Positions 53,801 through 60,147 of a DNA stretch of 64,000 bases are shown here, in pieces (positions within the stretch are counted from its first letter, which is position 1; every line of letters begins with the position of its first letter). The translations under genes and the position numbers were made by a program. Below the pieces are notes generated by a model. The model saw nothing but the letters and a program-made list of their open reading frames with translations. It had not been told where the DNA came from and did not search any database. Source of the DNA: Myxococcales bacterium (GTDB lineage: Bacteria; Myxococcota_A; Polyangia; Palsa-1104; JAEUJZ01); NCBI GenBank assembly GCA_016794505.1, contig JAEUJZ010000180.1, positions 62,001 through 126,000 on the forward strand, read 5' to 3'.

Positions 53801-56755
53801 GCGGCATGGGAGAACCTGTTCAAGAAGCTCGACAAGGCCTCTGAGACCTACGAGAAGGTTCTCAGCATCGACGAGCGTCACACGCCGTCGCTGAAGCAGC
53901 TAGAGCGCCTGTATCGCCTGCAGCAGAAGTGGGCCGAGCTAGTCGACACGTACCGTCGCCACATCATGGCGGTACCGGATGCCGGCGATCGCATGGCGCT
54001 GTACGCGCTCATGGGCGAGGTCTATGAGATCGAGCTCAAGGATCTCGACCGCGCGATCGAGGCGTACAGCGACATCCTGTCCTTTGACCCGAACCATCAG
54101 CAGGCGCTGACCGCGTTGGGTCGCCTGTATGAAAAAGTCGAGGACTGGAACCGCGCCATCGACACCTTGGCTCACTTGGTGTCGTTGGTCACGGATCGCG
54201 CCAAGCAGGTGGATCTGCACACGCGCGTCGGTGGTCTGTACGAAGATCGCATGCAGGACCAGGACACCGCCGAAGGGCGCTACCTGGAAGCGCTGCGCAT
54301 CGACGGCAACTTCGTGCCGGCACTGCAGAAGCTGATCGCCCTTTACAAGGGCCGCGGCGACTGGCTCAAGGCCGTGCAGTACATGATCCGTTGCGAAGAG
54401 CAGCTGCCCAATCCGAAGGAAAAGGTCAACATGCTCTTCGAGATCGGGACAATCTTCCGCGAGCGTCTCGACGACGAGCTCAAGGGGGCAGAGTTCCTGG
54501 CGCGTGTCATCGCGCTCGACCCCGAGCACGTTGGTGCTGCGGAGCCGCTGTCCGATGTCTACTTCCAGCAGCAGAGGTGGAAAGAGCTGGAGCCGATCCT
54601 CGACATGCTCGTTCGCAAAGCGGACAAGCGCGACGTCAAGGAGACGAACCAGCTGTACTACCGGCTGGCCAAGACAGCAGACAGCCTCGGCAATCGCGAC
54701 AAGGCCCTCAAGTACTACAAGATGGCCTACGACCTGGACAGCACGTCCTTGCAGACGCTGCTCGGTCGCGCCGACTTGCTGTATCGCATTGAGGACTGGG
54801 AGGGCGCGTTCAAGCTCTACCAGACGGTGCTTGTCCACCATCGCGAGGGCCAGAAGGACTCCGAGGTCGTCGATATCTTCTATCGCCTGGGCATCATCAA
54901 GCTGAAGCAGGGCGAAAAGAAGAAGGCGCTCAACATGTTCGAAAAAGCGCTGGAGATCGACGCGAACCATCGCCCGACGCTCCTCGCTGTCATCGACATG
55001 CAGTCGGCGCAGAACGACTGGGAAGCGGTCATCAACGCCAAGCGCGCCCTGCTGCCTGTCTCAGAGTCGGAAGAGAAGTTCAAGCTCAACTGCGAGATGG
55101 CGGAGCTCTATACCGACAAGCTCCAGAAGTACAACGAGGCCATCAAGTGCTATCTCGACGCGGTCGATCTGAAGCCCGAGAGCCACATCGTGCTGCACAA
55201 GGTCTTGGACCTGTACACCAAGACCGAGCAGTGGAAGAAGGCCATCGAGATCCTTCACCGCATCGCCGGCATCGAAAAAGACAACCTGCGCCGCGGCAAG
55301 TTCTTCTACACGGCGGGCGTCATCTTCCGCGATGCTCTCAAGGGTACCGACGAGGCGATCGAACAGTTCAACTCGTCGCTGGATGCGTACTTCGAGAACC
55401 CGGATCGCATTCCGAAGGAGCAGTTCCAGGCGTACCTCAAGCCCTTTGAGGCCATCGACAAGCTGTGCACCAACCGCAAGGACTGGAAGGCACAGGAGCG
55501 CAACTACCGCAAGATGATCAAGCGAATGCCCAAGACGGGGCAGGAGCAGTACACGGTTGCGCTCTGGCACGCGCTCGGCGAGATCTACCGCTCGCGTCTG
55601 CGCGACATCAACGCCGCCATCCAGACCTTCGAGGTGGCGTGCCAGCTTGAGCCGGACAACTTGAAGCGGCACGAGATCTTGGCAGAGCTCTACATGGTGG
55701 CTGGCCCCGACATGCTCGATAAGGCCATCAATGAGCAGATGTTCTTGATCAGCAAAGATCCGTTCAAGATCGAGGCGTACAAGAACCTGCGCAAGATCTA
55801 CATGGATGCGCGCCAGTACGACAAGGCGTGGTGCATGTGCTCGGCGCTGACGTACCTGCAGCGGGCCGACGCCGACGAGCAGCAGTTCTTCGAGCAGTAC
55901 CGATCGAAGGGCTTGGTGCGCGCCAAGGCCAAGCTCACCGACGAGATGTGGGCCAAGTACCTGTATCACCCGGACGAGGACCGCTTCGTCGGCAACATCT
56001 ACGCCGCTGTCTATATGGCCGTCGGCATGATGAAGAGCGCGGAGCACAAGCAGTACAACCTGAAGCGCAAGGAGCGGCGTGATCTCGCGACCGATCAGGC
56101 CATGTTCAGCAAGGTCTTCACGTACGTGATGCAGGTGCTGAATGTGCCGCCGAACATCGAGATCTTCTTCCGTCCCGAGCAGCAGGGTGAGCTGCAGGTG
56201 GCCAACTGCCGCGAAAAGGTGCAGTTCATCCCGTCGATCGTCGTCGGGGGCAGCATGTTGTCGGGACGCAGCGACAAGGACATGGCGTTCCCCATCGCCT
56301 CGTTCTTGACGAAGATGCGACCCGAGCACTACCTGCGGCAGATCATCCCGACCAACACCGAGCTATCGGTGGCCGTGATGGCTGCGATTCGCATGGTGGC
56401 GCCGCAGTTCAACATCCCACCGGACAAGATCCAGCTCGTCGAGCAGTACATCATGGCGCTGCGCCAGTATCTGCCGCAGGCGGCACAGGAACACCTGCAC
56501 ATGGTCGTGCAGCGCTTCATCCAGCAGAAGTCGCAGCTGGACATGGCCAAGTGGGCGCAGTCGGTGGATCTGACCTCGCACCGCGCGGGTCTGATCATCA
56601 GCAATGACTTGAGCCTGGCAGCGCGCTTCATCGGTCAGGAGCCGATCACCGTCGGTGGCATGCAGCCGAAGGACAAGGTGAAAGAGCTGCTCATGTACGC
56701 GATTTCGCCCGCATACTTCGAACTGCGAAACCTGCTTGGCATCGCCATCGGCTAG
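44855..56755 (+). CDS. Giant TPR protein (~3,970 aa) with degenerate M48-peptidase-like C-terminus
   Basis: 3,966 residues from the ATG at 44855; GTG at 44801 is a less likely start. The N-terminal ~385 residues are TPR. Then comes an Ala/Glu/Pro/Val linker of about 120 residues (PVAEAPVEEVPVEQQAAEVE), then roughly 3,000 residues of TPR-like units, often as ~37-residue pairs with signatures such as WxELVxVLE, RIAxLYE and AIExYRxILxxDP. The last ~300 residues are not TPR: FIPSIVVGGSMLSGRSDKDM, FLTKMRPEHYLRQIIPT and SHRAGLIISNDLSLAARFIG follow the order of M48 peptidases, but the HExxH zinc site is absent. No signal peptide is seen, so it is probably cytoplasmic. It may be a scaffold. Function unknown. 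Confidence 0.88.
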   Translation: MQLREQVAKRLRGLKTWAGLLEEFEKEVERVEGKENRAAALFELGEVCEEIFLRKDRAMAHYQQAFKQNPQQIRALTRARQIYREMGNLEMVATLLGLEMKVSTDPARKAEAERLLGEVLLDAQQRDRAKTALENAAKRQPGDTDIADALAATQYDREDWNGEVERFLAQAQRVAGNDANLAARVYLRAARILHLEAANDPRLEQTLRNVVALAPQQEMANFLLEKTLAAQNRFDDIVAVQDQRLDSLEDPQEQIDLAKRIGNMWLLRWKDRDRAAHFYGRALLSTYAGSVDAAQAFPGHLAAFSLLRDVMAPRGEWPQLLSYAELGRSAVMGDEERAALMVQAGRIAWREMGDAERARGYYAEVMRVIPEQEELQAYIAEHGDPSVEPAAAEGEVPVAAEGEVAVEAPVAEAPVEEVPVEQQAAEVEQAAPPVDEAPVAAAQEEAAVEAAPVAQAEPAVEPVAEAPATQQAPVEEPAAAEAPAEEPAAAALPDEYAGLEPAVRQAMDAAWALEGTSLDKAIDAWRKVVAQAPTHRVPRREHIRVLRQAEKWNGLADGLKEFADKVADLSVEEKVEALFELVAIYKDRLRIDSQVVNTYNAILNLQPGNVAALDALAAQYENMKRWPDLISTLQKKAAQVEDVPEKVALYCRVARLFQERFSNVAESIKAYEQALALDDSNAESIAYLKSNYEKRRDWEKLIAVNQREISRIPNANERGQRFVEIAKMASEKLKKPAISIELWERVLEANPEHVEALGELEKLYEREKIWDKLADVSERQVALFTDNAKKVAMLQKLGVLFTDRVKDGPRATNAWRQLLAIEPENRRAQDAIKKLFVEQKSWDDLEQFYAKQNKFDELIRTFERQVDVEDDANKVLLYNRIAVLYRDKMGKADRALRAFEAVLKLDARNLMAAEALIPLYEGAKDPKKLAGVLEIQLSHTEELATRVERMQKLAELTETSLKDKATAYSWYLKGFAEDHRADWLRPEIERLAAETGGWAQLVSSYEAAAPKFTDKMESLPHLLVVARVYEEQMQNADKAIETNRQILSIDENNGIALEAMERLYLKTGRYSELLGIYQKKLDLEMDPARQKAIRYQIAQLYENEIKDAGQAVTAYRAILDGVGGENELSAWQALDRIYTATAQWTELQATIPRELELVDPADASMIVELKYRLGQIREQYLSDVPGAIECYREILDLAPAHSGAREALERRLGDQDYQVEAANILQPIYEQLGEWLKLIEVHEIQLKRTDEAETLTRVTLLMRIGELWAQQVGNGEKAFDAYSRCFRLDPANEQCRAQLDALAAHLGFWSQFVALYEEAIEKGGLDSLLTRELLMRVAVVYDEHLGKSDKAVEFFRRAQAIDPEDIVVLEALEKLYQGHQQWNELLEVFRKKVELASEPQVREQMFFRMAKLWEEVLGNYEQAINTYKEVLAQDDSNMDALRSLDRLYVQQKMWTDLSENLQRQLVLTQEQADTVPLLVRLAALRETELNEMAASVDTYRQVLEIDAANEPATLALERLIKLPDHELNVATILEPIYKQLSDWAKLVFVYEIMVKHSLDPLRKIELLHEIARLYEEGGENGGEAFNTFARALREDPTRDDTQKQLERLARQLDRWQDLVNLYGEVVEQASHDVELQVHLWTRIAQIYEQNLGNTDKAAEAYHRVIKVDERNLPAANSLESLYRRTENYQRLVEVVLLKVGMVEEVADKKALYFQAARLYVEVLQNPDKSIEVYKGVLETDPNDTTAINSLERLFIDLERWADLKDIFARKVDLAQTVEEKKLVLNRMGEVYETKLNDIEHAIETYSGILDLDPTDWTAISALDHLYLTAQRWYDLLQILEREVELSGTSAETVVFKYRIGELYQTQLKDMAQAVESYRQSLELDSTHEPTLAALDGIVHGPEEPVAAANVLEPVFETAGEWEKLIDVLEVKVKHAEDALAKVELLHRIAGYYERQLERSPSAFEAFARALALDAQNESTIQNLERLAEITKAWPKLAALYEAEIVKMQDVLQQVEMLLRTARVYEEEMQAEDKAITTFRRVLDVEAENANAVLALDRLYERGQHWKELTDILRTEIRMANSDQEIVALQFRLGQTFEQQLHDVDSAIEVYREILTSDPNHGPTLQALELLFAENVKPIEIAGILEPLYRVAEQWEKLVKIHEVQLDKLADDAERQALIQRIAEICEHKLVDQVTAFQWWCRAISEAPTSEMAGEEVERLARVVRTWEELVQVYSDTLQGDIARRDPAVQRLLLLKVARVFEFELRDLQRAEEAHLNVLKIDSKDPEALAALDRIYAQLSMWPELADILARRIQITPETDDRIELYFRLGKVYTDALESPENAIKCYLAILEDDTRNGKALECLERIYFRGERFRELFGVYEKMVDIADGDAGMADCHARMARIASDALNERDKSIELWNKVIDLRGEDPMALTQLAQLYESAQMWRELVDVLERTVRITEIPEDRIPYFKRLGPIWEVKLERDRESLDAWNEVLQIDPRDLDALRATAALYRKLQQPDDLVDTLHRLIEAGQLQNMSIEEIREAYAELGKLYAEQLMRPNDAIDSWRKVFEYNKKDFRALAALEKLFGEEARWEDAVDVIEKRIKLLDSPADKISELIKAAKIWEDNVSDPAAAADAYERVLQIDKHNLTASQSLENIYRARSSWSQLSELLLARVEFPNFTPHQRIEAYQAIARIYEDHMNDRESAFVVLQAAFREDYSVDSTARELERLASITSKWGDLLGEYTQSVQQLADLKARADLWVKIGRWYNEHLGRVDYAIASQQQALAIDPNLKEALTNLAECYRKTQQWPELIQVLEHHSNIEDDVPKKVDILVELAERYENQIGNTSNAIGAYRRAITADPTAMQALDNLERLYLAGQTWVELIEILGRKAQIIDDQDKVITLKRRIAEYYDQKLQEPKKAIVSQKEILDIDAANLRAMRALEDLYARTSQAEPYLQILEAQLDVVATDDDRISVYERIAAAWENLFKKLDKASETYEKVLSIDERHTPSLKQLERLYRLQQKWAELVDTYRRHIMAVPDAGDRMALYALMGEVYEIELKDLDRAIEAYSDILSFDPNHQQALTALGRLYEKVEDWNRAIDTLAHLVSLVTDRAKQVDLHTRVGGLYEDRMQDQDTAEGRYLEALRIDGNFVPALQKLIALYKGRGDWLKAVQYMIRCEEQLPNPKEKVNMLFEIGTIFRERLDDELKGAEFLARVIALDPEHVGAAEPLSDVYFQQQRWKELEPILDMLVRKADKRDVKETNQLYYRLAKTADSLGNRDKALKYYKMAYDLDSTSLQTLLGRADLLYRIEDWEGAFKLYQTVLVHHREGQKDSEVVDIFYRLGIIKLKQGEKKKALNMFEKALEIDANHRPTLLAVIDMQSAQNDWEAVINAKRALLPVSESEEKFKLNCEMAELYTDKLQKYNEAIKCYLDAVDLKPESHIVLHKVLDLYTKTEQWKKAIEILHRIAGIEKDNLRRGKFFYTAGVIFRDALKGTDEAIEQFNSSLDAYFENPDRIPKEQFQAYLKPFEAIDKLCTNRKDWKAQERNYRKMIKRMPKTGQEQYTVALWHALGEIYRSRLRDINAAIQTFEVACQLEPDNLKRHEILAELYMVAGPDMLDKAINEQMFLISKDPFKIEAYKNLRKIYMDARQYDKAWCMCSALTYLQRADADEQQFFEQYRSKGLVRAKAKLTDEMWAKYLYHPDEDRFVGNIYAAVYMAVGMMKSAEHKQYNLKRKERRDLATDQAMFSKVFTYVMQVLNVPPNIEIFFRPEQQGELQVANCREKVQFIPSIVVGGSMLSGRSDKDMAFPIASFLTKMRPEHYLRQIIPTNTELSVAVMAAIRMVAPQFNIPPDKIQLVEQYIMALRQYLPQAAQEHLHMVVQRFIQQKSQLDMAKWAQSVDLTSHRAGLIISNDLSLAARFIGQEPITVGGMQPKDKVKELLMYAISPAYFELRNLLGIAIG

Positions 56756-57055
56756 CACAGGCCGCCTGGGCCGGCTTCGCCCGCTTCTCATCCCGCCTTC
56801 CTCGGTTTCCCTCTTCAGCAAACGTCCGGCCTAGCGACCCCAGATCACGGGGCCGCTGGCCGCTGCCTGCGCGCTTTCTTTTGCCGCCTGAGCGCCGCCA
56901 GATGCGATACGATTCTCGACGCATGCCGTGTGCCATGGGGGCAAGCCATGGGGGCTTGTGTCGTCGCGTTGTGAGGTCGACACGCGGAATCCAGGCACCC
57001 GGCTTGGGCCTGTCGCCGAAAACCGTCTTGTAGCCACTTCCGCGAGGGAAATGTC
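56756..57055. other. Gap between the giant TPR gene and the gp19 gene
   Basis: 300 bp without a supported gene. Two 11-bp direct repeats GCCATGGGGGC lie at 56932-56942 and 56945-56955. CAAGCC...GGCTTG around the second copy can form a short hairpin. GAGG at 57044-57047 is the likely Shine-Dalgarno for the next gene. Confidence 0.45.
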
Positions 57056-57493
57056 ATGACAGGAAGCCGACGAGAAGCCTTCTCGGCCTTTACGTTCCTG
57101 GTCGAGATCGATGGAGATCAAGAAAACGCCGCCTACTTCAAGTCGGTCAGCGGGCTGAAGTCCGAGGCGGAGGCCGTGTCCGTGCAGGAAGGCGGCATCA
57201 ACGAGTTCGAGCACAAGCTGATCGGCCGCACCAAGTACCCGAACTTGGTCTTCAAGCGTGGCCTAGCCTCCGCCAAGGGCTGGGCACAGCGTCTGCGATT
57301 CATGGGTAGCGGCGGTGGTGCCATCCAGCGCTTCAACGGCACCATCACGCAGCTAGGTCCGGGAGGAAAGCCCGTCAAGACCTGGCAGTTCGTCAAGGGC
57401 TGGGTGTGCAAGTGGGAAGGCCCAGACTACGACGCCAGCAAGAACGAGATCTCGATCGAGACCATCGAGATCGCGCACGAAGGACTCAAGTAG
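57056..57493 (+). CDS. Phage tail tube / contractile injection system tube protein (gp19 family)
   Basis: 145 residues, the size of T4 gp19-like and eCIS tube proteins (Afp1/Pvc1). Family blocks are visible: AFTFLVEIDGDQENAAYFKS, the conserved VSGLKSEAEAVSVQEGG, HKLIGRTKYPNLVFKRGLA, and a C-terminal WVCKWEGPDYDASKNEISIE. These subunits stack to form the inner tube of phage tails and injection systems. No sheath, baseplate, spike or AAA+ gene is present nearby, so either the rest of the machine lies elsewhere or the protein has been recruited for another use. It follows the giant TPR gene on the same strand. Confidence 0.9.
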   Translation: MTGSRREAFSAFTFLVEIDGDQENAAYFKSVSGLKSEAEAVSVQEGGINEFEHKLIGRTKYPNLVFKRGLASAKGWAQRLRFMGSGGGAIQRFNGTITQLGPGGKPVKTWQFVKGWVCKWEGPDYDASKNEISIETIEIAHEGLK

Positions 57494-57864
57494 CGCGTCT
57501 CTGGCCTCCTGACTTCGTCTCCGCCAGAGACCACCGAGCGGCCCCCCGTTTTCCTCGCCTCCTTCGCAACGAGGAGCTGGCTTTCAAGCGCTGGGCGCGT
57601 GTTTGGCCTTGCCAAGCGCGGGCGACGCAGGTACACGCTAGGGCTTGGCACGCATGCCCAGGCCTTGCTCGTCCGGTTGCCGAGAGCTTGCCACGTCTGG
57701 TCTCTCATCCCCCTTAGCCGACCCAGCTTTCGGCTCTCTCTCGCTGAGCCGTGGCTCGATATGGCCGACACCCAGATCGCCTCGGCGAGCAAGATCGGGC
57801 CGTCGCTTCCGCGTGCCCATGTGCAACCCCCGAATCAACACACGCTCGTGCCTGGTTTGAATCC
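57494..57864. other. Gap between gp19 and ctaA
   Basis: 371 bp with no gene I can support. A weak stem TTTGGC-CTT-GCCAAG lies near 57601-57615, possibly terminating the gp19 transcript. The ctaA frame stays open upstream of 57865, but that part is not CtaA-like. Confidence 0.4.
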
Positions 57865-58821
57865 ATGTGGACGCATCGCTTCGCCATCGCTACCGCTGTT
57901 TTGACGTGGCTCTTGCTGCTGGTCGGCGGCATTGTCCATGGGACTGGCTCGTCGCTGGCCTGCCCGGACTGGCCGCTGTGCTTCGGGCAGTTTTTTCCGA
58001 CCATGGAAGGCAACGTGCTGGTCGAGCATGGCCACCGCTTGTTCGCCAGCGCCGTTGGCTTGTTTACGATCGGCCTGTGCGTCGCGGCGCTACGCGACGG
58101 CAAGCGAGCCCATCGCGCGGTCCCGGCTCTCTCGGTCTTTGCGCTCGCCTTGGTGATCTTCCAAGGCGTGCTCGGTGGTCTCACCGTGATCTATCGCTTG
58201 CCGACGCTGATCTCATGGGCTCACCTGTGTACGTCGATGCTGTTTTTCGCGACGCTGATCACCATCGCTGGCCTGACGCGTCACGTCGTAAACGGGCAGA
58301 CGCGTTTTCATCGCGACGATGTGCCGCCAGGCGTGTATGCCCTGCTGGTTCTGACCACGGTGCTCTGTTATGCGCAGCTTGCGCTCGGGGGCCTGGTTCG
58401 CCACACCGGGGGAGGCCTAGCCTGCCTGGATATTCCACTGTGCCGCGGAAGCCTGTTGCCGCTCGGCGAGCATCCAACGGTCATCATTCACGCGGTCCAT
58501 CGTCTGAACGGGCTCTTGTTTGCGCTGGTGTTGTTCATCACGGCGCCGCGCCTTCGTCGCTTTTTGCGACGTGAGACCGATGCCGCACGCCGCGGCTTGC
58601 TTCTAGCGCTGCCGCTGCTGATGCTCGTGCAGATCGGTCTGGGCATCTTGAGCGTATGGAGCTATCTCGGCCTGTTCTACGTGACGGCGCATCTGGGCGT
58701 CGGCGCACTGCTTTGGGGTGGCCTTGTGCTGCTCTGTTTGAGCTTGCGGGGAAGCCGTGGGTCTGCCGAGTCAGACGGTGGCGCGTTGGTGACAGCCAGT
58801 GGCCAGAGTGGAGCCGTCTGA
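57865..58821 (+). CDS. ctaA: Heme A synthase (COX15/CtaA)
   Basis: 318 residues from the ATG at 57865 (MWTHRFAIATAVL). Eight helices are expected. The four heme-ligand histidines lie in their expected places: VEHGHRLFASAVG, LISWAHLCTSML, IIHAVHRLNGLLF and FYVTAHLGVGALLW. The cysteine pair in LACPDWPLCFGQ and a second pair in LACLDIPLCRGS match the COX15 extracytoplasmic loops. It oxidises the heme O methyl group to heme A for aa3-type oxidase. The TGA overlaps the ctaB ATG (TGATG). Confidence 0.95.
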   Translation: MWTHRFAIATAVLTWLLLLVGGIVHGTGSSLACPDWPLCFGQFFPTMEGNVLVEHGHRLFASAVGLFTIGLCVAALRDGKRAHRAVPALSVFALALVIFQGVLGGLTVIYRLPTLISWAHLCTSMLFFATLITIAGLTRHVVNGQTRFHRDDVPPGVYALLVLTTVLCYAQLALGGLVRHTGGGLACLDIPLCRGSLLPLGEHPTVIIHAVHRLNGLLFALVLFITAPRLRRFLRRETDAARRGLLLALPLLMLVQIGLGILSVWSYLGLFYVTAHLGVGALLWGGLVLLCLSLRGSRGSAESDGGALVTASGQSGAV

Positions 58822-59768
58822 TGGGACGCTGGGTCGACTACATCGCACTGGCCAAGCCGCGCGTCACCGTCATGGTGCTGGGTACGGCGGGGCTCGGTCT
58901 GTATATGGCACCTGCTTCGCTTCAGCCGCTGCGCGCCGTCGGAGCCCTTAGCGGAACGGCGCTGATCGTGGCCGCAGCCAATGCGCTCAACATGTACATC
59001 GAGCGCGACATCGATGGCTTGGCGCCGCGAACCAAGAAACGACCCCTACCGGCTGGCCGCCTGGCCCCGGCAGCGGCTCTGCGCTTTGCCGTGATCCTGG
59101 CCCTCCTGGCGCTGCCGCTTCTGGCGTGGTGTGCAAATCCTCTGACTGCTCTGCTCGGGCTTATCGCGTTTGTGGTGTACATCGCTGCCTACACGCCGAT
59201 GAAGCAGACCTCGCCAGGGGCGCTCGTCGTCGGAGCGATTCCTGGTGCCATGCCGCCGCTCATGGGCTGGACAGCCGCGACAGGGCAGCTTGATCTGGCG
59301 GGCCTGACGCTGTTTTCCATCTTGTTCCTGTGGCAGTTGCCGCACTTCCTGGCGATCTCGCTGTATCGCCGCAGCGAATACCAGCGAGCCGGCTACCGCC
59401 TGACGGTGATCGAGCACGGTATCAGCACCGCCAAGATGCAGATTGTCCTTTATCTGCTCGCGCTGTGTCCGGTGACGCTGCTTCTGGTTCCGCTGGGCAT
59501 TGGCCGCACGATCTATCTATGGACCGCTCTGCTGGCCGGGCTGGGTTTCCTCGCAGGTGGCGTCTATGGCCTGCGCGCTGCAGCGGGTGCTCGCTGGGCA
59601 CGAGCGCTGTTTTCGGGCTCGCTGGTCTATTTGATGGTGCTGTCGGCCGCGCTGGTCGCAGACCGGGCGCTGAGCCCTGCGCCGTCTGTGGGACTGATTT
59701 CCCCCCTGACTCTTTTTCCCGCTCCGGCCGAACGGCCGGCTTCGCTGGGAATGCAGTCCCGGCGATAA
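58821..59768 (+). CDS. ctaB: Protoheme IX farnesyltransferase (heme O synthase)
   Basis: 315 residues. The UbiA-family prenyl-diphosphate motif NALNMYIERDIDGLAPRTKK (NxxxD plus DxxxD) is near residues 54-73, and the second acidic region lies in the helix before YRRSEYQRAGYRL. Nine helices are expected. It attaches farnesyl to heme B, giving heme O, the substrate of CtaA. Translationally coupled to ctaA by 1-nt overlap. No cytochrome oxidase subunit genes are seen in the window. Confidence 0.95.
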   Translation: MGRWVDYIALAKPRVTVMVLGTAGLGLYMAPASLQPLRAVGALSGTALIVAAANALNMYIERDIDGLAPRTKKRPLPAGRLAPAAALRFAVILALLALPLLAWCANPLTALLGLIAFVVYIAAYTPMKQTSPGALVVGAIPGAMPPLMGWTAATGQLDLAGLTLFSILFLWQLPHFLAISLYRRSEYQRAGYRLTVIEHGISTAKMQIVLYLLALCPVTLLLVPLGIGRTIYLWTALLAGLGFLAGGVYGLRAAAGARWARALFSGSLVYLMVLSAALVADRALSPAPSVGLISPLTLFPAPAERPASLGMQSRR

Positions 59769-59811
59769 CCAGCCGGCAGTCGCTCGGCTTTTCTGTCCCA
59801 AGCCGCTAAGG

Positions 59812-60138
59812 ATGACCATGACCTTCCGCGATTTTCTCGCAGACCTCGTTGCCGGGCAGCCGGTGTATCGCTCGGCGCGCAAACTGCTTTCGCTCTTGAC
59901 CCCACCCAGCCTGCAGGGCGAGCGGCCACTGACTCGGGCACTCGTAGTCGGCGGCGTGATCGGTAGCTTTGGTCTTACGCTCGTGGCCACGGCAAGCTCG
60001 GCGCTGCTGCTCGCGCTGTCGTTGGCGGTGCTGTACTACCTGATCACCCAAGTTGTCGGGATCCACGTTGACTTCGACGCACAGAGCCTGTTCGGCGGAG
60101 CGCTCCGCGATCAGAGCGCCCAGTCCGCCCCGAACTAA
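59812..60138 (+). CDS. Small membrane protein of unknown function
   Basis: 108 residues (an ATG two codons later is equally possible). A hydrophobic stretch at about residues 43-82 (ALVVGGVIGSFGLTLVATAS then ALLLALSLAVLYYLITQVVG) makes two close helices or one long hairpin. The rest is hydrophilic. It follows ctaB by 43 bp and precedes the HupE-like gene by 9 bp, so it is likely in that operon. No family is recognised. Confidence 0.68.
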   Translation: MTMTFRDFLADLVAGQPVYRSARKLLSLLTPPSLQGERPLTRALVVGGVIGSFGLTLVATASSALLLALSLAVLYYLITQVVGIHVDFDAQSLFGGALRDQSAQSAPN

Positions 60139-60147
60139 AATCAGCGC

